Assembly (NCBI RefSeq): GCF_019097595.1
Contig: NC_080718.1
Location: 28,778,157-28,842,156, forward strand
From: Hemibagrus wyckioides
Taxonomy: Eukaryota; Chordata; Actinopteri; Siluriformes; Bagridae
DNA length: 64,000 nucleotides
Reading direction: 5' to 3'
Below, piece after piece: positions 11,154-24,187 of the stretch (position 1 is the stretch's first letter; every line of letters begins with the position of its first letter). A model generated the notes under the pieces. It did no database searches, was not told the origin of the DNA, and worked only from the letters and a program-made list of their open reading frames with translations. Position numbers and translations under genes: made by a program.

Positions 11154-12245
11154 TCTCTTTCCATTTTCTCTCAGTCATCTAATCCTTTTTTACTTTTCTG
11201 TTCTAAATAAACAATTCAGAAAAAGAGAAAGAGAGATATTAATTCACAGACTCGACTCGTTCTCAGGGAAATTTCACATTATTTAATCACCACTGATTCA
11301 TTTCTGTCTTTATTTTCGTGTTCATATTCCACTCTCTGTGATCAGCACTTTGTGATTACTAATCCAGCTGAAAGTGTTGCTGAGAAAACAATTAGAAAGT
11401 CAAACCCCCTTTTTCTTTCTTTTTCCTTTTTACTAACATGAAATTATTTCTCGACGCCGGAGTTTTATTCTTCCTGAAGGGATTAAACGCCGCCTTCAAT
11501 AATTATTTTGTTTGCAGGTCATATTATGAAGAAATAATGAGGAGGCTGAATGAATAAAACACTTTAATCCTCCCACTTTACTGATCAGGTCTCTCTGAAA
11601 CCAATTACAGAGCATTTCCTCGGACCGAGTAAGACTCTGTTTCATTTCACCTGCAGATTATTTACAGATAATATTTTTTAATATGAATTCTTCATGAGAA
11701 TATTTCACGATTGTGTCTATAGATATTATATAAATATATAATTTCACATTTTATTGTGTGATAGCTTACATGTTACACCCCGATGGCCAATCTGTATATT
11801 TAGAAATGCTTCTTCTTCTTCTTTTTTTTCTGCCTCCATCATCTCCTGCCACTTCTGAGTCATTCTCACGGAAACACTGAAAGGAATTTATATTTTCAGA
11901 CCTCAGCTGCGCCTCGCATTTCTCCTCCTTTCTCCTCCGACCTCATTTACATTCCTTTCAGCCGGAATTCTTCTCCTTCTTCCGCCCGGTTCGGATCGAT
12001 CTCAGGCTGTTTGTTCTCTATGATCTAATCGCAGTTTGTTTTAAAAAGGGGACACAAGCAATGATAAAAAAAAAACTTCTGAGGTAATTGGAGATTTATT
12101 GGTGTGTTGTTGGTTTTTTTTTTAATGATGTATTTACAGAGAAGGTTAAAGAACACGCGGTTACACCAGATAAAGAAATAATAATAAAAAAAAACATGCA
12201 GGAAATTGTGAGAGGTCAGGAAAACGTTTAAACTGAACACAGGCT
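10960..12245. other. AT-rich non-coding stretch with a short TC run
   Basis: No coding sequence is recognised. There is a TC run at about 11116-11150. The rest, within the inferred grid1 intron 2, is unstructured. Confidence 0.5.
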
Positions 12246-12296
12246 AGAGAGAGAGAGAGAGAGAGAGAGAGAACATGAGATGAAAGAAGAAAGCCT

Positions 12297-12390
<94 letters not shown>
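12246..12390. repeat. GA run followed by GATA microsatellite
   Basis: A GA run (12246-12272) is followed after about 24 bases by a pure GATA run at 12297-12390 (about 23 units). Confidence 0.95.
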
Positions 12391-12471
12391 CATTAAATCT
12401 AACTATAAATGGATAAAAAGTATGATCTATAGTTATTTATGAGGAGTCTACTGCTTAGTGTGCTATGGTTA

Positions 12472-12472
<1 letters not shown>

Positions 12473-12516
<44 letters not shown>

Positions 12517-12760
12517 CAATAAAGCTCCGCCTCCTACATCAAACAGTTTATATCTCTATGGTGTGTCTAATCACCATGGAAACGTGTAGGATGAGTTAAT
12601 GAACATTAAACACAAGCTGAAAAACACAGAGATTCAAACTCATCACACATCTGATGTGACCTTTAAAACACACACACACACACACACAGGACTGACACAG
12701 CACTTTATAAATAACACCTTAACCTGTCACCTGTCAGACGTGTGTGTGTGTGTGTGTGAT
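12473..12760. repeat. Cluster of CA/GT microsatellites
   Basis: CA runs lie at 12473-12510 and about 12667-12688, with a GT run at about 12739-12758, separated by unique-looking sequence. Confidence 0.9.
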
Positions 12761-13009
12761 GACTGCAGATGCATTTAAGAATAAAATGTGCAAAATATGC
12801 TACTTTTCTTTCTCTCCATCTCTTCCTGTCTCTCTCTCTCTCTTGCTTAATAAACACTTTATAAACAACCTGTCAAACAAACAACAAACAAATTGTTTAA
12901 AAAACTCTCCCTGTTTTTCCCTTTGTATTTTTTCACCAGCACACTGATCTGACATTTTTTCTGACATTATCCATCTATCCCTTCTTCTTCTCTCAACTAT
13001 CATTAATTC

Positions 13010-13600
13010 TCACTCACATCTTTCTCACATCTGCCTCTCATCTTTCTTACATCCTTCTCACATCTGTTGCTCATCTCTCTCTCAACCTTTACACATCTGT
13101 CCCTAATCCCTCTCTCATCTGTCTTTCAACCCTCTCACATCTGTTTTTCATGAGAAATCCATCTCACATCTGTCTTTAATCCCTTTCTCATATGTCTTTA
13201 ATCCCTTTTTCATCTGTACCACAACTGTCTATCATCTGTCTCACATCTGTCTTTCATCCCTTTCTCATCTGTCCTACATCTGTCTCACATCTGTTGCTCA
13301 TCTCTCACTAGTTCTTCTCACATCTGTCTCTAATTCCTCTCTATGTCTTTCATCCCTTTTTAATCTGTGCCACATCTGTCTCACATCTGTTTCTCATCTG
13401 TCTTTCACAACTCTCTCATCTGTTTCTCATCTCTTGCTCATCATTTCCCATTTGTCTGACATCTGTCTTTCATCCCTTTCTCATCTGTCTTTCATCCCTT
13501 TCTCATCTGTCTTTCATCCCTTTCTCATCTGTCTTTCATTTGTTGCACATCAATCACCCCCTCATCCGTCTCTCATCCCTCACTGCCTGTCTGTTTGTCC
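13010..13600. repeat. Degenerate CT-rich minisatellite
   Basis: Phrases CTTTCATCCCTTTCTCATCT and CACATCTGTCTC recur many times with varied spacing. Three nearly perfect 22-base units stand in tandem at about 13468-13535. No coding content. Confidence 0.75.
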
Positions 13601-13798
13601 GTCTCTTTTGAGGCTCATAAACAGCCAATCAGAATGCAGCATGCGTTTGTTTTGTTAGAGTAAACAAACACAGGAGAAGTCAAAGGTGAAAGGTCAACAA
13701 CAACAACAGAAACCCATTTCCCATGGAGCAGCAGGAGAGGGTACTTCAGTCCGGCTTTATCTGCACACAACACACACTCTCTTAAGCCACGCTGGGAT

Positions 13799-14025
13799 TG
13801 TGTGTGTGTGTGTGTGTGTGTCTGTGTGTGTGTGTGTGTCTGTGTGTGTGTGTATGTGTGTGTGTGTCTGTGTGTGTGTGTGTGTCTGTGTGTGTGTATG
13901 TGTGTGTGTGTGTCTGTGTGTGTGGGTGTGTGTGTGTCTGTGTGTGTGTGTGTGTCTGTGTGTGTGTGTGTGTCTGTGTGTGTGTCTGTGTGTGTGTGTG
14001 TGTGTCTGTGTGTGTGTGTGTGTGT

Positions 14026-14062
<37 letters not shown>

Positions 14063-14096
14063 TGTGTGTGTGTGTGTGTGTCTGTGTGTGTGTGTG
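13799..14096. repeat. 300-bp GT microsatellite with periodic TC interruptions
   Basis: A GT tract of about 298 bases is broken by single TC steps (TGTCTGTG) every 10-24 bases and a few TATG or GGGT changes. Long apparent proteins of Cys/Val or Thr/His in either direction are artefacts of the repeat. Confidence 0.95.
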
Positions 14097-14648
14097 AGAA
14101 ATAGGAGATGAGAAAGGCAATAACAATCATGTTTTCCTCAAATCCCATTTAAATCCTTGGCACTACTACAATAACACAGAAACGGAGCCAAACACACGAC
14201 TCACACCCGAATTAACATCCCATCTCTATGAGGGAGGAAGTCAAGGCGTGGGCTGTGTCCTAATCCTGTATACACATACACACTCCCCCTGATGCCTTCC
14301 CCTCACCCCCCTCCACCCCTCCATCCCTCCCAGTATTTATCAGCTGGAGTGAAGGAGCGTTAAACCTGGAGTGTCTTTTTTATGGCATAATAAAACACTC
14401 TGTTGTGAGAACAAACCCTTCAAACACACACAAAGGAGTGAAGAAAAGAAAAAACAATAAAATCAGGGCTGATTAATGGATCGCCGCTAATCAGTCATCT
14501 TCATGCTAAACACAGCTCTGGATAGGTCTTAAACAACCGACGGTTTTATATCCTGATGATGTCACAGGTGTGATGTCACACACAGAGGATTAAACACTGG
14601 TGCCAGTTTCCACAAAATAATCAGACACACAATCAGACTGATCATATT

Positions 14649-14649
<1 letters not shown>

Positions 14650-14737
<88 letters not shown>

Positions 14738-14766
14738 AAAAAGGACAGACACACAGACAGACATGC

Positions 14767-14833
<67 letters not shown>

Positions 14834-14834
14834 A
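14650..14834. repeat. GATA run followed by GAAA run
   Basis: A GATA run at 14650-14737 is followed by a short ACAGAC-rich linker and a GAAA run at about 14769-14834. More GACAG/GATAG pieces trail to about 14955. Confidence 0.95.
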
Positions 14835-15428
14835 GACTGGAAAACAGAAAGGAACATAGATAGATAGACAGGAAGACAGGCAGACAGGAAAATGGGTAGA
14901 AAGACATACAGTAAGACAGGCAGACAGGAAAACAGGTAGAGAGTCAGACAGGCAGGTGTAATTTTTAGATCAGAGTATTAATCAGAATAAAATAAGAGCC
15001 TTAATTAAACTTCAACATCTACAGATCTGACATTCTGAAACTTTATTATTTGAATTAATTTTATTATTTATTTATCATTTCATAAACTTCTCTCGTTATT
15101 CTTTCATAAAAATCTTCCTGTAGTGTTTTCTGTCTTTATGCGGTGGCCTTGTAGCATGAAAATATTTCATTTTCCTTTCAGTGATATTTTTCTATCTCTA
15201 CTTTAAATATTTATATTTTATTAAAATGACATGGAAATGGTTTATTTAGTTCTTCATGATTTTTTCTAGACTTATTTCCTGCAAAGATCATGTTTATCAA
15301 ACATGGCAGAAAAATCAATCCATCTGCCTAAAGGAGACTTAAACCTCTCTAGCTGAATGAGAATTCTCAGAATCAGTTATTAATAACACTCAGAAACACA
15401 GTCAGAACATCCACCAGGCTCCTGCTCC

Positions 15429-18400
15429 ATCATCATCACCTGATCACTATCACCTGATCATCATCACCTGATCACTATCACCTGATCATCATCACCTGAT
15501 CACTATCACCTGATCATCATCACCTGATCACTATCACCTGATCATCATCACCTGATCATCATCACCTGATCACTATCACCTGATCATCATCACCTGATCA
15601 CTATCACCTGATCATCATCACCTGATCACTATCACCTGATCATCATCACCTGATCACTATCACCTGATCATCATCACCTGATCACTATCACCTGATCATC
15701 ATCACCTGATCATCATCACCTGATCACTATCACCTGATCATCATCACCTGATCATCATCACCTGATCACTATCACCTGATCATCATCACCTGATCATCAT
15801 CACCTGATCACCATAATCACCTGATCACCATCACCTGATCACTATCACCTGATCACTATCACCTGATTATCATCACCTGATTACTATCACCTGATCACTA
15901 TCACCTGATTATCATCACCTGATCATCATAACCTGATCATCATCACCTGATCACTATCACCTGATCACTATCACCTGATCATCATCACCTGATCATCATC
16001 ACCTGATCACTATCACCTGATCATCATCACCTGATTATCATCACCTGATCATCATCACCTGATCACTATCACCTGATCATCATCACCTGATTATCATCAC
16101 CTGATCATCATCACCTGATTACTATCACCTGATCACTATCACCTGATCACTATCACCTGATTATCATCACCTGATCATCATCACCTGATCACTATCACCT
16201 GATCACTATCACCTGATCATCATCACCTGATCACTATCACCTGATCATCATCACCTGATCACTATCACCTGATCATCATCACCTGATTACTATCACCTGA
16301 TCACTATCACCTGATCACTATCACCTGATTATCATCATCTGATCATCATCACCTGAACATCATCACCTGATCATCATCACCTGATTACTATCACCTGATC
16401 ACTATCACCTGATCACTATCACCTGATCATCATCACCTGATCATCATCACCTGATCATCATCACCTGATCACTATCACCTGACCACTATCACCTGATCAT
16501 CATCACCTGATCATCATCACCTGATCATCATCACCTGATCACTATAACCTGATTATCATCACCTGATCACTATCACCTGATCATCATCACCTGATCACTA
16601 TCACCTGATCACTATCACCTGATCATCATCACCTGATCACTATCACCTGATCACTATCACCTGATCATCATCACCTGATCATCATCACCTGATCACTATC
16701 ACCTGATCATCATCACCTGATTATCATCACCTGATCATCATCACCTGATCACTATCACCTGATCATCATCACCTGATTATCATCACCTGATCATCATCAC
16801 CTGATTACTATCACCTGATCACTATCACCTGATCACTATCACCTGATTATCATCACCTGATCATCATCACCTGATCACTATCACCTGATCACTATCACCT
16901 GATCATCATCACCTGATCACTATCACCTGATCATCATCACCTGATCACTATCACCTGATCATCATCACCTGATTACTATCACCTGATCACTATCACCTGA
17001 TCACTATCACCTGATTATCATCATCTGATCATCATCACCTGAACATCATCACCTGATCATCATCACCTGATTACTATCACCTGATCACTATCACCTGATC
17101 ACTATCACCTGATCATCATCACCTGATCATCATCACCTGATCATCATCACCTGATCACTATCACCTGACCACTATCACCTGATCATCATCACCTGATCAT
17201 CATCACCTGATCATCATCACCTGATCACTATAACCTGATTATCATCACCTGATCACTATCACCTGATCATCATCACCTGATCACTATCACCTGATCACTA
17301 TCACCTGATTATCATCACCTGATCATCATCACCTGATCATCATCACCTGATCATCATCACCTGATCACTATCACCTGATCACTATCACCTGATCATCATC
17401 ACCTGATCATCATCACCTGATCACTATCACCTGATCATCATCACCTGATCATCATCACCTGATCATCATCACCTGATCACTATCACCTGATCATCATCAC
17501 CTGATCACTATCACCTGATCACTATCACCTGATCATCATCACCTGATCACTATCACCTGATCATCATCACCTGATCACTATCACCTGATCATCATCACCT
17601 GATCACTTTCACCTGATCATCATCACCTGATCATCATCACCTGATCACTATCACCTGATCATCATCACCTGATCACTATCACCTGATAACTATCACCTGA
17701 TCATCATCACCTGATCATCATCACCTGATCATCATCACCTGATCACTATCACCTGATCACTATCACCTGATCATCATCACCTGATCACTATCACCTGATA
17801 ACTATCACCTGATCATCATCACCTGATCACTATCACCTGATAACTATCACCTGATCATCATCACCTGATCACTATCACCTGATCATCATCACCTGATCAT
17901 CATCACCTGATCATCATCACCTGATCACTATCACCTGATCACTATCACCTGATCATCATCACCTGATCACTATCACCTGATCATCATCACCTGATCACTT
18001 TCACCTGATCATCATCACCTGATCATCATCACCTGATCATCATCACCTGATCACTATCACCTGATCATCATCACCTGATCACTATCACCTGATAACTATC
18101 ACCTGATCATCATCACCTGATCACTATCACCTGATCATCATCACCTGATCATCATCACCTGATCATCATCACCTGATCACTATCACCTGATCACTATCAC
18201 CTGATAACTATCACCTGATCATCATCACCTGATCACTATCACCTGATAACTATCACCTGATCATCATCACCTGATCACTATCACCTGATCATCATCACCT
18301 GATCATCATCACCTGATCACTATCACCTGATCACTATCACCTGATCATCATCACCTGATCACTATCACCTGATAACTATCACCTGATCATCATCACCTGA

Positions 18401-18988
18401 TCACTATCACCTGATAACTATCACCTGATCATCATCACCTGATCACTATCACCTGATCATCATCACCTGATCATCATCACCTGATCATCATCACCTGATC
18501 ACTATCACCTGATCATCATCACCTGATCACTATCACCTGATCATCATCACCTGATCACTATCACCTGATCATCATCACCTGATCACTATCACCTGATCAT
18601 CATCACCTGATCACTATCACCTGATCATCATCACCTGATCACTATCACCTGATCATCATCACCTGATCATCATCACCTGATCATCATCACCTGATCACTA
18701 TCACCTGATCATCATCACCTGATCACTATCACCTGATCATCATCACCTGATCATCATCACCTGATCACTATCACCTGATCATCATCACCTGATCACTATC
18801 ACCTGATCATCATCACCTGATCATCATCACCTGATCATCATCACCTGATCACTATCACCTGATCATCATCACCTGATCACTATCACCTGATCATCATCAC
18901 TTGATCACTATCACCTGATCATCATCACCTGATCATCATCACCTGATCACTATCACCTGATCATCATCACCTGATCACTATCACCTGA
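15429..18988. repeat. 14-bp minisatellite, about 254 copies
   Basis: The array is built of two 14-base units, ATCATCATCACCTG and ATCACTATCACCTG, mixed with rarer forms beginning ATTATC, ATTACT and ATAACT. In 15429-15790 the two main forms largely alternate, giving a 28-base period. Every unit carries CACCTG, and most junctions form TGATCA. A block of about 600 bases starting near 16005 recurs 686 bases (exactly 49 units) further on. It lies about 640 bases inside grid1 intron 2 from the exon 2 donor. Confidence 0.97.
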
Positions 18989-19016
18989 ATCATCATCTCC
19001 TAACAGAGAGACAGCC

Positions 19017-19017
<1 letters not shown>

Positions 19018-19099
<82 letters not shown>
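19018..19099. repeat. GAAA run followed by GACA run
   Basis: An AAAG run (19018-19066) changes directly to a GACA run (19066-19099), just after the 14-bp minisatellite. Confidence 0.95.
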
Positions 19100-19625
19100 T
19101 ATGAAAAATGTGAACTCATACATGATGCAAAGTTGCCATTTTCTTAGTTTTTACACCAGGATTAACTAACATCTTAGTTAATCTTCATAGCATGTAGATC
19201 AGAGAAGTGAAGAGACGATGACGAGACTCGGGTTTAAACTCGGTGAGGTGACGAGATGGACACTGATGTGGACAACATCCGAGAATCAGAGCGAGAAACG
19301 TAAAGTTCTTTCTCATTTGTCAGTAACAATGTTTTTTGATAAGGTTATAAATGTACGAGTGTTTGAATATTTCACCTCTGGAAAGTTTTTTAGTTGTGTG
19401 AACTTTATATAGTAAAAATAATGTGGAAAATCGGAGGGATCTTTCTCACAAATTTCCCCACAAACAGCTGTCAGCTTCCACATCACACCATTCAGTCAGG
19501 GAAAAAACTCTCTTAAACTTATAAATTTTCCTTTCAAAGCCAGAGAAAATCCAGCAAGTGAACTCACACACACACACACACAGCCTCAGACCTGCTTAAT
19601 GGATGATAGAGCGTTCCTCACTCAC
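19100..19625 (-). other. Start of grid1 intron 2, no other feature
   Basis: On the minus strand this is the first 0.5 kb downstream of the exon 2 donor. It is unremarkable unique-looking sequence with a short CA run at about 19567-19582. No exon 3 of grid1 was found here or further left. Confidence 0.5.
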
Positions 19626-19781
19626 CTTCCTGCACGGCCTGAAACGGGTTGTCGGCTTCGATGAGTTTGATGGAGTGTGTGACGCGCTCGTTCTGCAGGA
19701 TGTCATCGCTCAGACTCAGATCGGAAATGGCCAGCTGGAACACCTCCGAATCCCGAACAGCATCTTGCTCGAAGATCGCAC
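19626..19781 (-). CDS. grid1: grid1 exon 2 (glutamate receptor delta-1, N-terminal domain)
   Basis: The exon is 156 bases and encodes 52 codons in phase 1/1. The peptide starts [18 protein letters not shown], then [19 protein letters not shown] and [14 protein letters not shown]. This matches the start of the amino-terminal (LIVBP-like) domain of delta receptors. FQLAxSDLSLxDDILQ is closer to GRID1 than to GRID2. The acceptor reads, on the minus strand, a T-rich tract then GGTGCAG|GTGCG. The donor is GAAG|GTGAGT. In the family this domain faces the synaptic cleft and binds cerebellins to organise synapses. Exon 1 lies 6,056 bases upstream. Whether this is the a or b fish duplicate cannot be told. 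No stops or frameshifts are seen. Confidence 0.93.
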
Positions 19782-20099
19782 CTGCACCGAGAATAAAAAA
19801 AGCAATCAAATCAACACTCACACTTTATAATCGCAGCTCAGTTCCATTTCTCAATGTCGGCTCTTCTCATGCACCACGGCAGGTGCGTCTTCGAGCCCAT
19901 ATATGGAAGATTTCTGAGAATAATTACTGCTAAAACTTGGTCATGGTAGATCCACCAAACATCAAAGACACAGTTATTGACTATTGCATCACAATTCTAA
20001 AATAAAGTACACTTTAGAAGCTTTATACTCTTCTTTAGTATTCCAGACATTTTCCACTTAAATAACTGTTCCCATCTCCACACATAAAAGATAGCATGT
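19782..20099 (-). other. 3' end of grid1 intron 1
   Basis: Contains the polypyrimidine tract and acceptor of exon 2 at the left edge. Otherwise unremarkable. Confidence 0.6.
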
Positions 20100-20337
20100 T
20101 GTTTCTGATCTTTCAGCTGCTCCCTACATGTGTGAGGGGTCACCACAGCGGACCAACTGGTCCGCGCAACAACTTGGCACAAGTTTTACGCCGGATGCCC
20201 TTCCTAACGCAACCCTCCCATTTTATCCGGGCTTGGGACTGGCACTACATCCAGTGGCTGGGGTCGGGCACTGGCTGGGAATCGAACCTGGGCCTTCCAC
20301 ATGATAGGCGAGAAACCTACCACTGAGCCACCAGATA
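20100..20337 (-). mobile_element. tRNA-derived SINE, minus strand
   Basis: Read on the minus strand it begins GTGGCTCAGTGGTAGGTTTC, a good RNA polymerase III box A, and has CCCAGGTTCGATTCCCAG, a box B, about 45 bases later. The body follows (CCCGGATAAAATGGGAGGG, then GGAAGGGCATCCGGCGTAAA), ending near the AGCAGCTGAAAGATCAG segment. The same body occurs on the + strand at 8590-8745. It lies in grid1 intron 1 in the gene's own orientation. Confidence 0.8.
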
Positions 20338-20799
20338 GCATAGACTGCCAGAATTTAATTTAATACTGTGGTGTACACTGCTCATGGAGATATTTGTGTT
20401 TCTGTCTATTGTTGTAAAGTTGTTGTGGAAGAATATGTGAATAAGAGGTATGGTTTTACAAATAGCAAGTTTTACTGAAAAAAAAAATTCAACCAAGAAA
20501 GCCCTGTCATCAGCTCCGAGGATGTAGCCATAATCAGAGCCAAAGACAGCACCACTATTAGAAACAAGGACAATGCCACCATGTTAGAACAGAGTACAGT
20601 GCTAAACTATTCAGCACAGAGGACAACACTTTCATCACCAACATTGACAACATCAACATCAACACCGTCAACACCACTCTATCAGCTTCAAGGACCAGTA
20701 CCATCAGTGCCAAGGATAGCACTCACATCAGCACAGATCACTGATAGCATCTCCTTCAGAACCCAGGACAGTACCACAATTCACCTCTGATAACAATGA

Positions 20800-21065
20800 C
20801 ATCATCCGGACAAAAAAAAGCATCACCATCGATACCAAGGATAGCGTCACGGTCAGCACCAAGGACAGCATTGCAGTCAGCACCAAGGACAGCATCACAG
20901 TCAGGACCAAGGACAGCATCACAGTCAACACCAAGGATAGCAACACTGTTCATGCCATTTTCAGCATCACATTCAACACCATGGACAGCATGATCCTCAG
21001 AACCAAGTGGAGTGTTGCTGTAAGCACCATGGACAGCAACACTCACCCAAGTTGACAGTGCAAAG
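20800..21065. repeat. Degenerate ~24-bp tandem repeat
   Basis: The phrase ACCAAGGACAGCATCACAG recurs with changes at about 24-base spacing, clearest at 20858-20940. Weaker related text (CAACACC, AGCACCA) extends left to about 20500. Being a multiple of three, it yields long frames on both strands, which I do not regard as genes. Confidence 0.7.
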
Positions 21066-21186
21066 GACAGAGCCACCATTCCTTAAGGACAATTAGTACT
21101 AGGTCGGGGTATTATCCAGCTGTCCAGCACTGCAGTTAGCACTGAAGACATCGCCATGGAAAACAGCACAGAAAACATTTAGGACA

Positions 21187-21206
21187 GGTTTGATTGATTG
21201 ATTGAC

Positions 21207-21249
<43 letters not shown>

Positions 21250-21252
21250 GTG
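21187..21252. repeat. GATT microsatellite
   Basis: A TGAT/GATT run with one GACT and one GAGT change, in grid1 intron 1. Confidence 0.95.
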
Positions 21253-21299
21253 AATGAATGATTGAGTGATTATTGTGTATCATAGAAATACATCATAAT

Positions 21300-23260
21300 A
21301 TAACATGTGACATATGACACACACACACACAAACTCACACACACACATACACACTCATATGCAAGAAGATCATTTGAGCTGCAGAGTTGGAGACATTTGA
21401 AGACATCCAGTGACTCAGAGGAAGTTCAGGAAGAAACGGTGAGTCGAGTCGAGTTCTGATGAGTTGTGCCTGTGGCTTGAAGAAAATATGGTGCATTGTG
21501 AGGTTTAATAAGAACCTTCAGACAGATGGTGGTCTGATGCTGGCGGCTACAGGAAGCAAGTGCAGGAACACAGGAATGAGGAGATTGAAAACAAGTCATG
21601 CAGCTGCATTCAGGATCAGCCATAGTTGAGGTATTGATGACACACTGGGACAAGAGTCACAATAATCACAACAATCCTGAGATGAGAAAAGAGTGACCAA
21701 AGACAAACACCTGAGTGAAGGAAAAATGCCGGATGTCAGAAAAGGAGAAACAGAGTGAGGGAATGAAATCTTCATGTGTATCATGTGATTGATTGAATAT
21801 GAATTATTCAGAAAGATTAAAAAAAAATACACAAGGATGAATCTCCACTGTGATCTCGATCCTGCCTCCTAATCCTACGTTAGTGACTTTTCATAAATGA
21901 GTTCATGGGGATGTTTTCGAGCTGATGGATGCTGATGCACCTCCTGGATCCTGGCTGGAGTCTGATTCAGACGAGCTGCGAGCTGGAGAGAGAAACGCTG
22001 AATGTGCTTTTGTGCTGATGTACTGCTTACTAACGCTCTTTTCTCCTCAACCTGCAGGCTCACAGGGGAACATCTGCCTCCAAGCTCATGCTGAGCTTCT
22101 CTAGGTCTCAACAACAGACATGGACACACACTAAGCAGGATGGAGTCAGGTCTTCACTGCAGAAATGTGTCATAGTTAATACCTCACAATATATCACAAT
22201 ATAATGGTTCATGATTCTGTTCCTCTGTAATCTGCTCTGACTCCACTCCCACTGTTTAACCACAATGAATAAGCTTAGTGTAGTCTCGCGGCATATTTTA
22301 TCCAAATGCTGATTCGAAGGGGTGTGTGTGTGTGGGAAACAGCAGCCAAAATCCAAATGCAAATGAAACGTCCCTTTAGCATTTCACGTATTAGTGTCTA
22401 AACGGGTCTGAGTCGGCCATATTGAAAAATCAATAGCAATATCTGAGAATATCCTTCAGCACGCGTTTGCAGATTCTCACATTCGTGTTCCAACTCAACA
22501 CAAACGTTAGCGTTTTCACCGTTAAATGGGTCAATCAAACATCACGGTCCTGGGTGACATTTTTCTGAGGAAATTTTTAAAAACTTTTTCGAAATCTCTC
22601 TTTTAATTATCGTGCTGTAAACAAAGTTGGATCATTAGATGGTAATTATACCTAAATTGGTTTTATTCACCCTAGCATTGGCTTAACCGTTCTCTGTCCT
22701 TATGTTAGCAAGTTGTGGGGGTGTAGCATCTGTTCTGTGTGTTTAGTTCCAATGAGAAAGGCTAGTAGCCAGAATGTAAAGTCTACAGCCCACAATGTAC
22801 ACAGTTTATTCATCTGTAAACTACACTTCAAATGAATTGGGGTGAAAATATCGGATAAATAATTGCATTATGTGCCATGCGTCGGATTAGCTTTGCTAGC
22901 AGGTTGACATCACAAGCCAGACTAGCAACTCGCCAAACACATCAACCAACCTGCTACTTTCTTCCCATTTTTAGTCTTCTTTCTAACGCGAGACATCATA
23001 CAGGTTACTCCATTCCATCTTTTTTCATCCAGAATTACCCAGGAACTGAAGTTTTGAGAGAGTAATTGAAAAAAAAAAAAAAAAAAAAACCACCTCAGGC
23101 CACATGTACCTTAGGAGCGGTCAGAGAAATCCAATGATTATAAAAGTGCAAACTCACTGCATGAGTTCTCCAGATATAATCCACAGGCTTGTCCCTAACA
23201 CACGGTCACCATAGTAACAAGGAATAAACAACAACAACTGTCAAGTCAGAATTTATGTAT
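21300..23260. other. grid1 intron 1 interior, nothing recognised
   Basis: Mostly unique-looking sequence with a CA run at about 21322-21350 and a poly-A run at 23070-23090. No coding sequence or element family could be assigned. Confidence 0.5.
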
Positions 23261-23261
23261 A

Positions 23262-23355
23262 AATTGGCGTGTGTGTGTGTGTGTGTGTGAGTGTGTGTGT
23301 GTGTGGAAACCAAACCAAAGACACAAGAGTGTTTCAAATGTCCTCAATCAATTCT

Positions 23356-23389
<34 letters not shown>

Positions 23390-23706
23390 CGATTTCTTTC
23401 CATCGATATACCTCTTTTTTCCACTTCTCTCTCCTTTTCTCTCTCCTGCCTTCTCTCCATCTGTTTCCTCTATGAATTTCTCCATCTCTCAATTCAGTTC
23501 AACATGACTGTATATAATACAATAAGATGAACAAAGCTTTCTTCTTTCCTCTCTCTCTCTCTTGCTCTTTCTCTCTCTATCACTCGCTTCCCCCTTTTCC
23601 TCTCTTCCTGGCCAAATCCCCTTTTGTTGTTTCCCCATTTATTTGAAGGCCTGTTCTTTCTTTTCTTTTCTTTACCTGCCTCTCTCCATCTCTTTGTTGC
23701 CTCTGC

Positions 23707-23743
<37 letters not shown>

Positions 23744-23770
23744 TTACTCCCCTTTTTTCTCTTAGATTCT
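23262..23770. repeat. GT run and CT-rich stretch
   Basis: A GT run at about 23269-23304 is followed by CT-rich sequence with pure CT runs at about 23360-23386 and 23711-23741. This stretch forms the left flank of the Tc1-like element. Confidence 0.9.
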
Positions 23771-23779
23771 CTCTCTCTA

Positions 23780-24156
23780 CAGTCTGGTCCATAAATATTT
23801 GGACGTTAACAATTAGGCTCTTTGAACAGTCAGTCACATTACACTGGAGTTAAAATTTAAGGAGGATAATAAAGTTCAGAGTGCGGAATGTAATTCGAAG
23901 CAATTCGTGTGAACAGTCCAGGAATTACAACACTTTTATAAATCCTTCCTCCTCTTTTTTATGGAACTAAAAGTAATAGACAGTTGGCCGCTCAGCTGCT
24001 CCATGACCAGGTGTGTGATTTTCCTTCATTATTGAAGGAGGGAAAAACAGATCTAGAGTTTAGTTCTGTCTGCAGCATTTGCATTAGAAATCTGTTGCTG
24101 CTGAAAATGAAGTCCAAAGAGCTGTCACTGATATGGAAGTAAGCCATCAAAACAAC

Positions 24157-24187
<31 letters not shown>

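Noticed and set aside
15429..18988. CRISPR-like array
   Set aside because: Repeats are contiguous 14-mers with no spacers, in a vertebrate genome. The same reasoning excludes the 20-bp and 33-bp arrays.
1..19625. MIR346-like hairpin, which in human lies in a GRID1 intron
   Set aside because: I looked for its GC-rich TGTCTGCC/CCTGCC pattern in either orientation within the inferred intron 2 and saw only CT-rich and GACA repeats. No convincing hairpin precursor was found.
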